From Antedon mediterranea (taxonomy: Eukaryota > Echinodermata > Crinoidea > Comatulida > Antedonidae), in the NCBI RefSeq assembly GCF_964355755.1, contig NC_092674.1:31422001-31486000 (forward strand): a stretch of 64,000 nucleotides of DNA. Direction: 5' to 3'. Positions within the stretch are counted from its first letter, which is position 1. The number at the start of each line of letters is the position of its first letter. Positions 15,101 through 30,100 of the stretch are shown here, piece after piece. The notes below the pieces were generated by a model. The model saw only the letters and a program-made list of their open reading frames with translations, searched no databases and was not told where the DNA came from. A program made the position numbers and the translations under genes.

Positions 15101-18100
15101 GATCAGCACACTGGGAGACAATCTTTTTATATAGTGTATCAAGTTCTTTATTATGTTTATATTATACACACATGACCAAAATATCTATGTGCCTTCTGAA
15201 TCTAAAGGTTGTAATTACACAAACCAATAGTGGTGTTGGTAGTTTACCTGGATAATTGTGCTCCCTCCCCTCATACAAGAGGTCTTGTGAAATGATGATG
15301 GTGGTTTGTGGGGAGGCTCCCACCTGAGGGCATAGTTCCTAGACTATACCATTTGTGGAAAGGGGTGTTCAATTAACATTTCTACTTTTCGAGGTATATT
15401 TTGCTCTTCAAGGAGAAAGGTTGTAATTGTAGACACCAATCAACACGATAGCTCATTTTTCTTTTTATTAAATGCTCTGTAGATGAAACTTAAGGAATAA
15501 GAAACTGCTTACTTTATAATTGGGATTCATTAGATAAATAGCTTCTATCTGTTGTGGAGTTAGAGCTTCACTAAACAGATAAACACAAGCTAACTGGCCA
15601 CAGAATGTCCTCTCTTTGTCTGCAGATGGTGCTGCTCCTAGAAAGCATTTGTCAAATGGCTGTGGGAGAACAAGAATAAAATAACAAATTAATATTCTAT
15701 GAATCTCTTTGTTAACTACATATTTTTTTTATTCCTGTCCCATACTTGTAAATGAATCCAATTGGTAAGGATGTACTGACTAACTAGAAAGTTAGGATGT
15801 ACTAACTTATAGGAAGTTAGGTTAAGTAAAAGGCCTGAGTCGTTTTCACTTTGTTCGCCGAACTAGTGAAATATAGAGAAATACAATTATATAAATATTT
15901 TACAGTAACAAATAGCTTTCATGATTTTGGAGGTTACCATTGTCAGAAAGGCCAGATACAGATATTCAATACAGTATTGTTATTGTCTACCTAAAAAAAC
16001 TTATATAAGATTTGACTTTTAAGTTTAACTTAAAAGATAATCACCTCATTGACATTGACATGCCATGGCATCTCACCAGATGATACCAATTTTCCGTTGA
16101 CAAAACATTTGATTTCATTATTCTTCCACCGATGGTAAATGTGTACAACAGAAACCATATACCACTTAAATGAAAAAAAGTCTTGTTAATTAATAAGTTA
16201 TTATTAAGTAATTGTATTTACTTTAGGCTGTGAAGGTATTATATTTTATTATATATATTATATTTAAAAAAAATTACTTTACAAGCCCAAAGTACCCACC
16301 AATAGGTGAGGTTTTAAAGTAGTTTAAAGCCTTCCCAGTACAATTCCAGTCAATTTGAAATCATGTTTATGGATGTTTTTAATAGCAAAAACAAATTGTA
16401 TATAGTGGACAAATGTACAAACTCTCTCTTACATTATAGATGGACCAAAGGATAGTATCAGAAAATCAGTTATTATTATTGCTTTGGACATATTATGAGT
16501 TTGAACATATACCTTTCTTGGTTGAAAGTCAAACTTAATGCAATGCTGGAATCCCTTTCCTTTCACTTTGACCGAAGTAATGACCAAACATGACCCCATG
16601 AAATGACCTGAATAGCCAACACCTTTACCTGTACGGAAACTGAAACAAAAAAATTGGTAAAACCGAAACTTAATTTCATCCAATTTAAAAAAATATATTT
16701 AAGCCTTAATTTCTATATCTAAACTCTCTTCAATTTTCAAGTATTTTACATACATTTTTATAGACTGTTTATTAGTTGTATTCATAACATTTACAACTAC
16801 ATTTATCGGTTAAGAGTCAAATAATTACTCATTTGAGACTTTGTAAATGGAAAATTAAGCTGTTGAAGATTTATTTATTAGTAGTTGTGAGTTTTATGAT
16901 GGCGTATAAAAATTCACATATTGCTTAAATTTAATTTAAGATGGTATATTATACCAGAAGAGGTATTACTTAGACTTAATTTAACATGGCATATTATACC
17001 AGAAGAGGTGTTACTTAGACTTAATTTAACATGGCATATCATACCAGAAGAGGTATTACTTAGACTTAATTTTACATGGCATATTATACCAGAAGAGGTA
17101 TTGCTTAGACTTAATTTTACATGGCATATTATACCAGAAGAGGTATTACTTAGAATTAATTTAAAATGGCATATTATACCAGAAGAGGTATTGCTTAGAC
17201 TTAATTTAACATGGCATATCATACCAGATGAGGTGTTGCTTAGTTTTAATTTAAGATGGCATATTATACCAGAAGAGGTATTACTTAGACTTAATTTAAA
17301 ATGGCATATTATACCAGAAGAGGTATTGCTTAGACTTAATTTAACATGGCATATCATACCAGAAGAGGTGTTGCTTAGTTTTAATTTAAGATGGCATATT
17401 ATACCAGAAGAGGTATTGCTTAGACTTAATTTAACATGGCATATCATACCAGAAGAGGTGTTGCTTAGTTTTAATTTAAGATGGCATATTATACCAGAAG
17501 AGGTATTGCTTAGACTTAATTTTACATGGCATATCATACCAGAAGAGGTATTGCTTAGTTTTAATTTAAGATGGCATATTATACCAGAAGAGGTATTGCT
17601 TAGACTTAATTTAAGATGGCATATTATACCAGAAGAGGTATTGCTTAGACTTAATTTAACATGGCATATTATACCAGAAGAGGTATTGCTTAGTTTTAAT
17701 TTAACATGGCATATTATACCAGAAGAGGTATTGCTTAGACTTAATTTAAGATGGCATATTATACCAGAAGAGGTATTGCTTAGACTTAATTTAACATGGC
17801 ATATTATACCAGAAGAGGCTTTGCTTAGACTTAGACCTAATTTAAGATGGTATATTATACCAGAAGAGGTATTGCTTAGACTTAATTTTACATGGCATAT
17901 TATACCAGAAGAGGTGTTGCTTAGACCTAATTTAAGATGGCATATCATACCAGAAGAGGTATTGCTTAGTTTTAATTTAAGATGGCATATCATACCAGAA
18001 GAGGTATGGTTTGTCACGGTCCACGTTAATGTTGGTCACAGGATCCAATCGGAACCACGTAGTGAAAGTAAATCCATTCTGGTGCGGCCATTTTGACATG

Positions 18101-21100
18101 GGTGGTAAAGCAATTGCCTGAAAATAAATTTAACAAATATAATTATTATTGCTGAAATAATTAAAAAAACAAAATTTGTCCTTAAATTAACTTTCTTTAT
18201 TTACCAAGAAATTAAAATGAATAAACAAACTAAGTATTCTAAAAAAAATGTAATTTCTTCGTCCTTTTCATATAAAATCAATAATCTTAATTTCAAAATC
18301 AATTTACATGATCATTGATTTTGAATTTTTCGCTCATTATAATATTTGAATTTAGTTTATTGTTGACTTTCAATTACTACAGTTGGTATACAAATACACT
18401 AGCTGTTTATTATTACAGGAAAATGCTATCTGAATGAAGGCAGTAACACTGGAATATTTTGATATTAAACTTTTTGATCATCCTTAAATGCACTATGTTT
18501 AATATAGTAGTTGAACAGCTCAAATTCAGTTTTTAATTTCTATTTGACAGTATGCTAGACACAAAGGTTTTTTTTTTATCAGAATTCGAAAAACACAAAT
18601 TTGATTAAGAAATAAAAATGTTGAATGATGGAGATGAGCATCCTACCTGGGATGACATAAATAGAGACGTAACAATAATAATGCCATCAACTTAAGCTAA
18701 AGATCACAAATACAGATATACATGCATAAATCTAATCGTAAGCATCAGACTTAGATAGCTGAAGAAATCTTAGGGAATCCCCCAAGCTTTTCGGAATATT
18801 CATCAATTTGAACCTTAGTATTTGAACAACATAATATTATTAACAACATTATGTGCACATTAATTCAGTTTAGAATAACGAATGAACAATTTCCTCAAAC
18901 CAAGTAGTGGACTATTGATGCACTCTACATCAAGTACATCATAATGACATGCTAATCCATATAATTGCAAATGGCCACTAATGATAAACGTATCAGTACA
19001 AATTTGTCTAATAATCCTCATTATACTGTAGAATTATACTCTAATCTTGTAGTAGTAGATTCATTCTACAGATAAGTCTTATCTTATTGTTAGTACATTG
19101 CAATTATTTTTGTTAACATAATGTTTTACTAAATAGTAAATTTCTCTAGGAATATTTAAAAGAATTGATGCGTTTTTATATACATGTACAGGCATTTCTA
19201 AAATTAAAATAAATTTTATAGATATTTTGAGCAATAAAGTGCTTAGGGGTTATTGTACATTGCTATTGATTGGACGTTACAGCCTATTCCTTATTTCACG
19301 TAATGAGGGCTAGACATTGAACCATGCGAGGTCAATTTCTAGAAGCAAAGTTGACATTTTGAATTATTCCAGCAACTTATTTGCTTTTGTTTGTTATCAG
19401 AATAATAACACTACATTACAGTATAAATATTATATCACTGAGAATACAATACATTTTTAAACGGAGTAAAATGCAATTTACCTTCAGCATGCAGAGTTAT
19501 TAATCATCATAGTGCACTTATAATTATAATGTTTAATTAAACATTAATGATTAATTGGTAGAATATATAACAATAGATAATAACCAATACTACTTAATTG
19601 TATAGTGATGCAAGGTAGGTATATGCTACAGGTATAATATAACTGATAATATTATTTATTACTGTACAGGTATAAAATTAATTTGCTCAGTAGGTGGTTT
19701 GTGATAGATTAGTATTTAGATACTCATTATATTAAACTGAAATACCATTATCATAAATTAATTTTTATAAAATGATATTATAACCTAATCTATTGTATTT
19801 AATGACATTATATTACTTTCATGTATAGAATCCGGCACTACATCACAGCATATTATTAAGGAAGACATTAAGTCAGATCAATAAAATCACTTTCTCACAA
19901 CGCGTTGAATGTACTGTTGCTAATATTTGAAAAGCTTGTATCTTACTGCATAAACTACAGTACTAAAATAGTAAAAAGTAATTTTGAAATGAAAAGCAGA
20001 AACAGAATTTCTTTCGTTTTCAATTTATGATTAAATTCACTTACTGATCCAACAGTACCAGGGAAATTGAAGAAAACGTCAGGTCCATGTCTGCAAGGCA
20101 TTTGACGCAGAACTTGCAATAACTTGATTGAATATTTGGGCTAAAAAAACATAAAATAGAAAATAGTGCACATTAAGCAATATTTTAGTCTTTTTACAAA
20201 TCAACACAGCTTTTTTATAATAAGACATTAGTGAAAATAAAAAATTATTTTCAACTGAATGCCAATTAAATGGAAAACCTTTTATCAAATATACAAATTT
20301 TAATTCATCAGATTAGAGGAAAATATGCTGCTGATAAATTGACATTACAAAATTCTTCAAAAGTATATTTTAAGAGTAAAACATGGAACCAGGGAGTTGT
20401 CCCTGATGGAACCAAATTAATGCCTTGTCTATACTATCAAATTTCATGTACCAAAAAAAATGTGATGTGGCTATATATGGACATGATGATGTCATATGAT
20501 ATCACTACCATATTTGGCATATCACACTTTTTTTGCCAAACTAGTTTGATAGTGTAGACAGAGCTTTAGACTTTGTAAAATCATAGATCAAGAAAGTAAA
20601 AAGTGCTTGTTCATTCATACAATGTTTTATTACAGTAATTTTGACACTGAATAAATATGTGAATAGACTGTTTGCCTAAAGACATCATTGAGATTATCTT
20701 AAGAGTGAAGTTTTAATTCCTAACAGACACATATCCAATCAAAATGTACATAGAAACATATAAACAGTGGCAAGATATGTGTGCTCATTATAACAAATTA
20801 CTCATTAGAGATACAGAGTAGGCATATACGTGACATCATGTTTGTAACAAGACACCTTGCACAATCTAAATATCAAATGCATCGTGGGATTGTTATGGAT
20901 CATCTCGCTAACATGCTCATCACATTATGGATTAATCCTGCAACATTATGTAAATGAAATCATCCTAAATGTTTACGCCTGTGATTGGTCTATTCCTTAT
21001 CCTACCAATCTTAAGTGCTACTGCTAAGAATCTATCTTAAAATGCTCATATTTTGATCATTTTGCTCATCAATTTATCCAAGTTTTAATCCAACCAATGG

Positions 21101-24100
21101 CATAATCATTGAGTTTGTATCCACAAGCACAGAGAAATTTAAGTATTACTTAGATTATTAGTTGTAGCATATCGTATGTAGTACCAATGTTCATGATTAA
21201 GTAGCCCCATTAGCCTTCACCTTTGACATTATGACTCACATTTAAAAGGAACATAGATAGACAAAATTGCGAATGTTATGTCAAATAAATTCATGTTTAA
21301 TAAGGTAATGTGAAAAATGAAAAATATTATTAATGTTTTATAGTTTCTCTCAGATTGAAATTGTTAGTTCCGAAAATTAATTTGAATTATTTGAATTAAA
21401 ATCACACGGATGTTTGCTTTGAACCTCTGCACCATGGCAATTTGGTTCTTTCTCACACGGATGTTTGCTTTGAACCGTCTGCACCATGGCAATTTGGTTC
21501 TTTCTCACACGGATGTTTGCTTTGAACCGTCTGCACCATGGCAATTTGGTTCTTTCTCACACGGATGTTTGCTTTGAACCATCTGTACCATGGCAATTTG
21601 GTTCTTTCTCACACGGATGTTTGCTTTGAACCGTCTGCACCATGGCAATTTGGTTCTTTCTCACACGGATGTTTGCTTTGAACCGTCTGCACCATGGCAA
21701 TTTGGTTCTTTCTCACACGGATGTTTGCTTTGAACCGTCTGCACCATGGCAATTTGGTTCTTTTTCACATGGATGTTTGCTTTGAACCGTCTGCACCATG
21801 GTAATTTGGTTCTTTCTCACACGGATGTTTGCTTTGAACCGTCTGCACCATGGCAATTTGGTTCTTTCTCACACGGATGTTTGCTTTGAACCGTCTGCAC
21901 CATGGCAATTTGGTTCTTTCTCACATGGATGTTTGCTTTGAGCCGTCTGCACCATGGCAATTTGGTTCTTTCTCACACGGATGTTTGCTTTTGAACCGTC
22001 TGCACCATGGCAATTTGGTTCTTTCTCACACGGATGTTTGCTTTGAACCGTCTGCACCATGGCAATTTGGTTCTTTCTCACACGGATGTTTGCTTTGAAC
22101 CGTCTGCACCATGGCAATTTGGTTCTTTCTCACACGGATGTTTGCTTTGAACCGTCTGCATCATGGCAATTTGGTTCTTTCTAACACGGATGTTTGCTTT
22201 GAACCTTCTGCACCATGGCAATTTGGTTCTTTCTCACACGGATGTTTGCTTTGAACCGTCTGCACCATGGCAATTTGGTTCTTTCTCACACGGATGTTTG
22301 CTTTTGAACCGTCTGCACCATGGCAATTTGGTTCTTTCTCACACGGATGTTTGCTTTGAACCGTCTGCACCATGGCAATTTGGTTCTTTCTCACACATAT
22401 GCCTGCTTTATGTTCCTTTGGTATCATATGGTAATTTGATGTTAGCCGAGATTAAAGGCTCTTAAGTTAACCAATAGTTACATCAAAAAACACTCTGGGG
22501 TTGTTAACCTTCTTTTGAAGCAATACTTGTTTGTCTTGTTTTCTGAGACTTTTGTCGCTATGGTAATTTGGTGTCCTCTCAGCAGACTCTTAATACCCAT
22601 GTGCTCATTTCATAGTGAACAACAAAACTCTCATTGTTATTTTAAAATTTAATAATAAAATGCTACATTACCCATTTTCCATCGCATCCCTTGAGGCTCT
22701 TAAACAGAATCTTCAATTCTTTCACTGATATGCTATAGTTTGCAAGCACACCTATGATCTCTACAAGCAACTCTGTAAACAAGACAATAAAATGTAAATT
22801 TGTTAATCATCTTGCTATTATTAAAGTGCACTTCATTATGAGAAGGCTTTTAGGGCAGCGTACTGGTGGTAATTGACAATCGGGAAATAATTTACATTTT
22901 ATATAATTGTGCACTAAGCTTTGAAATCTGTGTCAATTATGAGTTAGCAACCAAGCTTGCCCAAGGATGCCTAATTTTGGATTGATAGTCTTATTTATAC
23001 TCTTTTTCAATTGAGCTTATGTTTGATTTTAATGCCATTACAGTAGTTCATTATAAGCTTGTAGTGGGGACTCCTTGATATAATATACGATATGTGTTGA
23101 AAGCTCCATAATAATATGAGAATAACGGCATTTTTCAGATTGATAATCAATATCATTACTGATAAACCAACACACACAATATCCCATCATACCAGCACAA
23201 TCCATAATACAGGATAATGTTATGTGGCTTGTGTATCTTGCTTGTGTATCTCATTGTGTTTTTGATTGATGTATAGTGTACTGATACTATACCCTCTCTC
23301 ATCAAATAAGTCAATGATGTAGATAGATAGAGTGTTTTAGTGTTGCACACCAAGGATAACCAAAGTCCTTAGACTTGTTTCAGATGGAATACTCTGGTGG
23401 TGAATTGAGAGAGTGTACTGCGTTAAGAGTGTACATGTACAAGGGCTGGCTTAACGTCTCATCCGAAGGAGCTCTTTTACAGTTTTACCAAAAAATTATA
23501 CCTGCAATGATTTCCTCCGATTGTGGTAAGCGGTCTAGCAGTTTCTCAATCAAACCAACACTTGTACAGGCTTGTAAATTTAACACACTTCGCCGAACAA
23601 TGCCGCAAAACATACTCCATATTTCAGCCTATAGGAATAAGAAATCATTTGTGAAACATGCGAGATGAAGAGGAATAAACATGGTTTCAGAACTGAAACA
23701 GTTAATACATAAATTTCACGTTATAACTGTATACAGGTAGCATGGCCACCTGTATTTAAATCTAATGTAAAAGCAACTTAACTGGACTACAGTAACTATC
23801 TGTAGTGACCTATGCACTTTAAATTTTGAACCTTTAATTTTATGTAAAGTATTGCACACTGTATGTTTGACTGTGATCAACAGTATGCACCTTTTTAGTT
23901 AGTACGTACTGAACCTATGTAAACCTACGTACCTGTTGTGTGACCTGACAATGACTCATAAGTTCCAGGAGATGGTTGACATTTTCCGGGTCGTCTATGA
24001 TGAAAGCACATTCTAAATCAAATTCACGACCAACAAGCTAAGGGCAAAAAAAAAATAAATAAAAAAATCAATATCACTACTTCAAAGTATAGTAAACTCA

Positions 24101-27100
24101 AGGTAACGTAAAAAATAAACAATGTTTTATTTATTGGTTATCTACTCTATGTGAAGCATTAAACCACATTTTTGCTCTATCTTTTATTTATTTATTTACA
24201 GTATTTATTTATAGAATTTGAATTTGTATTCATATTTCAATCTTTGCTGTATTATCTTCGCCTATTTAACAAAAGAGTATGTTTTTAAGTTTTTAAATTA
24301 TTCGTTTATATTGGTATACTGCAGTATAGTAATACTGATGTAGGGAGATGATAAAATAAAACTCCTTCATAAACCTTGTGGATTGCCCACAGTGCAAGCA
24401 CTTTCAATGATACAGTAGCTTTACAATAAACAGAACAAATAAAAGAAAAGGTGAGGTATGTATGGGTGTTGCTGCTCACCTGATGGCGTGGTCACGGACG
24501 ATACCACTAACTTGTAGGGGAATACTACTGTAAGAATATTTTTACTTTCGATATTGAACGGGAAAACCTGTATGTCGGTTTATCCAGGTAAGTTAGTCAC
24601 GTAATAGACAGTAAAATTAATACCTTTTTTTTATCATAATATATGACACTTAAAAATGTAAAATAATAAATGGTTTGGTAAACAGTGGTAGTAAATGTAG
24701 TAGCATTTTATTTAATAAAGATGCAATAGAATACAACAGTTATAATAGATCTACAGTATTTCATAATACTACAGTTTAACTAGACCATAAATTGTACAGA
24801 ATTGAATATAGATACTGTTCATAATAACGAGTTGACAACTAATTTCAAAGCATCAGTATGTGTTGCTATGGTGATAATTGAGGCTGATCCTTTTTATTGT
24901 GACACACACCGAAATTAATTAACTAGATTGAATGAAGATGAACATGCTAAAAACAAGAACAATTTACTTTCCTGACTGCATATAAATTTCCAGTCATATA
25001 TTATACAATTAATAATATAGTTCATGATTCTTTATTAAAGGCTGTCAGTGTCATAATCTAGGGCCTTCTTCTTATCGAATCCACTATGTATATGAATACG
25101 GACACTCCTAACTTGACTCTAATCTACAGTAGGGCCTAAAAAAATGTAATACAAAGTATACAAATATCTTCTGCATCCATCCCCTCCTGCTTTCCAGATC
25201 AACCTAAACTATGACAAAACTGGCCAGTATTAGTTGCAACAGAGCAAGGGTTACAATATTGGGATAGTAAGTCTGTAGGTAAATCCACTGAGAGTCATAT
25301 AGTAGACAGTTTTAAACTATAAAAGTTTGATATCTAAATTTAAGAATAATTTACAATGACCATTTCATTTTATTTCAACTGAATTACCATGATTGCATTT
25401 AATAGATTCAGTAAATCTTCTTCATGAATTTATGCAGTCTAAATTAAGTTGTTAACTCTAATAGTCCTGGTACATTACTTAATGTATGAAATGCTTTAGT
25501 ATTATAATGTAGTATGAATTGGATTAATGTCTAAATTTATTAAGTTATTTTAACATTTATCAATGTGTAGCAATGTAGGTTAAGTTATTTTGAGCATTAA
25601 TACAATTAGTGGGCTGTATTCAGTCGATGCTAGAAAGCTAACATATTAAAGTACTCATCACAGGAGACAACTATTATGATAGAAACAAATAAAAACCTTG
25701 CAAATATTTTCCTTTGCTTTGTTTTATTAAGAAGATTTTTCATAAACATTTTATGCACATTGAAATGGATTCTTTTTGGAATTGAAATTTATTTAAATTA
25801 ATTAGTTGAACATTTGATTAATATTACTGTATAATGTTGTATTCTTACTGTATATATCGTTGTATGGAGGGCTATAAATCAGCCATCAACAAATCTCACA
25901 ACTAATCTACAATCAAACTAATATTGTAATGTTTCCAAGCACTGTGTAACTACGACAGGAAGTCAAAAAATGTGAACAATTAGAAATGATTGTACATTGG
26001 TCCATGTTATGTTTTCAGCAGGCATTGTACAATACTTCCCTATTTACTTTTTTTGCTTTAAGTCCTATTATCTTTATACCACTTTCTCGGATACTAATGC
26101 TAAAAATATCCGTATCCATCAGATCCATACTCAATCCTGTGTGTACGCAATAAACTGAAATGCATGCATAATATAATGTCGTCTCTCAATGCACATATAG
26201 TATACTGTAGTAACAATTGTTTTGCATGAATCACAATATGTTATAGTAATTTTTTGTTTCAAATTCTAGTCAATCCATAGATAGTTGGTCTGAGACTGAG
26301 TCATTGACTATTAGGTGCCAATATTTCACACTTTTTACTAAGGTTTTCACTAATTCTATAATCCTTAAAAAAAAATTGAATAAAAAAAATGTCAATAGGG
26401 TAAAACATCAATAAACAGTTTATTAATTGTATTTAAACCGTGAACAAAATGTAAACTGACGATTATTGATTTCCTCAATGGTCAATGACAACAAATATTT
26501 ATCTATCCTCTCAAAATCTCTCGGGTCTACTGTACTTCAATCTAATATCCATCTTCATAATACGCTAATTACGAGTGTCACAGAATAGGCATCAGATACT
26601 GTTGTTTTGATGATGATATATCTTCAGGGTATCCACTGGTTTAGAATTTTAATTTACTTCACAGATAGGAAAAAAGTTATTAGTCATTGAAGAAAGCTAT
26701 TAAAAACAAAAACGCATCAAGTTGATAGTATGTATGTTGTTTAATAAAGTACCTGTGAATGATTGTTTTTTTTATTTTTAAGCTACTAAAAATAGTGAAA
26801 CAACATATTCCTATACAACAAAAGACCTGGATACAGTAATGAAAACATTCAGTCCCCAAAATTGAAACCTTACTGTACTTCTGTATTACATGTACTCAGG
26901 GTTTTGTTTATTGGCAGAGACACAGAGACTTTTACACAGCTGTTATGGTTTTGGTCTGATATTTTTTTTAGGGTTCTGTAGACTGTAGTACAGTACTTTC
27001 GTACAAAATCTCTCCTATTTTTTCTACAGGTGACTGAGTTTCCTTTATCTTGATCCTTTCAAAAAACCTGTTAAAAGTATCTTCACTATTCCTTCCTTCC

Positions 27101-30100
27101 AGTAGTGCAATAGTCTCAGACCAAATTGGTTTTTTAAGCTCTGTCTACACTATTAAAACTAGTTTGACAAAAAGTGTGATGTGCCCAAATATGGTAGTGA
27201 AATGCTTAAATATGGTAGTGATATGACATCATCATTTCGATATAATATATGTCACATAAAAGTTTGATACTATAGTGTAGACAAGACAGAGCTTTAACAT
27301 TGTAAAAAACCACACAAAAAAACAATTGCAAGAACTGTTTACAGTATGGACACAGCAATAAAGGAAAAGAGAGAGCACATTCATCACATCAGATCTATTT
27401 ATTTAAACGAGTAACAAAGTATTGTACTGATGACAAAAGAATTTACATCAAAGCGGTAACATAAAGGAAATATTAGAAGTCTGTATGTATTTAATTGAAC
27501 CCATAAACAGCCATGCAGTTTCACGATTCTAAACCTTAAGGGAAAAATAAATGTTCTTTTATATCCAATATGTCTAAGAAAATCCATTATAAACTGAAAT
27601 GAAAATTGTTCTTCTCGATTGTTGATATTGGTTGAGAGAATCATTGTTAATTTACCGATACAAAAAAAAAAATACTTGGGATTTTCTACTGTAAACAAAA
27701 TTTCTTGCTATTTTATGTTTGTCAATAATATTTTTATCTCAGTATTACAATTTTCAATGGGTTAAATTAATTTATGGTTTTTAAAGACATAACAAAAAGT
27801 GTACAGTACATTTTTTACAATTAATTTATGGTTTTTAAAGACATAACAAAAAGTGTACAGTACAATTTTTACAATTTTCAATGGGTTAAATTAATTTATG
27901 GTTTTTAAAGACATAACAAAAAGTGTACAGTACATTTTTTAGATTGAAAAAAATGTTTTGAATTTAAAACAGGAACTTTCAACAATAATTTTAATTAAAT
28001 AGATGAGCAAATCTTATTCGTTAAATGCCATTAACTCGGTAGCATTTTGGGCTATGTTTGCTTGATTAATTGTGTCAACAAATGGAGGCTAAGGATCTCA
28101 ATCGTAATATCGATGCCGTCAACGAAGGTTCAGCAATTCACAGGCAAAGCGTATAGTATCGCATTAAATTGGCAGAAACTATTTGATTTGATTTTCACAA
28201 TATTCATTGAGATGGTCAACAACCACTACAAAAATGTAAACTTGGGGTTATTCAAAGGTCAATGAACTCTTACAATTTTAATCATTAAATACTAAATCAT
28301 ATTTATTCAACTTAATGTAGACTTACCAGGAAAGTACTGTAGTAAGAACAGTATAAACATTTATTTCAATATTAAATATGTTTTTAATAACTTAAAATGT
28401 ACACTGACAAAGATAATAGCTTTTGAGCATGATTGACAAAAGATAATAAAATACAGTTAGTTCTCATAATACTGTAATGTGTATTACAGTAGTTTATAGT
28501 AGTATAAACAATGGACATAAATTAAACTAATTAACATAATAATAAACAGTTGTAGACCATTATGCTTCAGTTACAAAATTAAAGACATTGTTGTTAATGT
28601 TATACAATTACACTATAACAGCATGTATTTTGGAGGAAATACTGTAAATATATTATTATTTTACTGCAGTACTGTACAGCATGACCCAAGACAAAGTTGT
28701 CAATGGGCGTGGCACACAATGGCCTAAAAGTATACACACCCAGTGTGAAGTCTTAATAGCCTATCAAGAGCCAAGGGGGTAGTCAGGGCTGCAAATTAAG
28801 GGGTATTTGGTCGCATTTGCGACCTAATTTTTCTGTTTGCGACTAAAGAATCAGAATAGGTCGCGCATAGCGCGACAAGATCGTCTACTTGTGCGAGTTG
28901 TTTCAAATTGAAGTCGGGTGTGTTTTCCCTATTTCAAACACTGTGTAATTTAATCTCTCTCAGGAGTTTCCACTAGTCACCGCCGCCGCCGCAAAGGAGT
29001 CAGGTTCATTCAAGCGTACAAAGCCCCTAAACATTTTACACTCGTTGTGATTGGAAGTTCGTCCATTTATTGCATGCTGCCTTACCCAATCACACAAAAG
29101 GACACCAAACACACAGCACAGTGTGACGCGCGGACGACACAAACCTCGTGGAAAATCACAAACAATTGTACCGCCGTACACAGAATTTAGCCAGGGCGGG
29201 CGCGGTAGATACAAAGGATTGTCGCCGCGCAGTCATCAGCATTTTTTAGGCAGTATAAATGGTTATATCATGATTAATAAATAATGTAATTAATGATATA
29301 ATAATATCTATTCATTATATAGATTAAACAGCAGTATTGTTTATCAGTAGATTTAATACTTTATTCCAGATTCTGATTATCGAAAATTATATATCAGAGA
29401 AAATACCGCAACAACGCGAAGTAGCTTCGTAGATAAAACAGACCACGTTGTTGGCTTTGTAGGTCACATTGTTTGGCTTCGTTAGTAACCTCAATAAACA
29501 ACCTCACGATAGTAAGTAACAAGGTGTGAAAATTATTATTTAATGTGTTATTTTTGACTGGCGGAGGAGGACCAATTTGTAAATTACTAAGAAATATATA
29601 ATATAATAGTTTTTATTCGTAAATGTTTCATTCGTGTGTGTTTTTTTACTCTCAACGGCGAATATAAATTTCCCACAATGTAAACGTAGAGACACGATCC
29701 AACACAATAATGAACTATGCCAACTAATAAAAATAATATAGCGAACGTCCAGTCGATCCAGAAACATGCAAACAAAAAGATCGTAAACAATTCATTCTAA
29801 ATAATAATAGTATCAGAACGTTCAATCGGTCGCTCAAAAAGACTGCCGACAGAAGACCGTAATTAATACAGACCTAGTTTTTTGGTCACATGTCATGAAA
29901 CGCGATACTCTGTTTTACCACCGCAAACCTCTCGCATGCTTTTTTTACTCGGTACGAGGGGGATGGCTACAAAACAGTGTACCTGAATTTTGCGTCACAT
30001 GAAACGTAATACAGCTCTAAACTGTTCGCACGTTTTTCCCCTCCAAATTCTGGTCGGGTCTTTTGTCGTAATAATAATTTACAAAGGCCTAGGCCTATGT

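Noticed and set aside
16914-18096. Long open frames of 367 and 391 codons on both strands that look like repeat proteins
   Set aside because: They are produced by the 45-bp minisatellite, whose period is a multiple of three; the plus-strand frame also runs over the antisense of a true NBEA/LRBA exon.
21850-22465. Frames with repeated [11 protein letters not shown]-like peptides
   Set aside because: Shadows of the 52-bp minisatellite; frame rotates from unit to unit and no start, splice or signal features exist.
29051-29284. 77-codon frame in the GC-rich insert
   Set aside because: No domain, no splice context, lies in a transposon-like segment.
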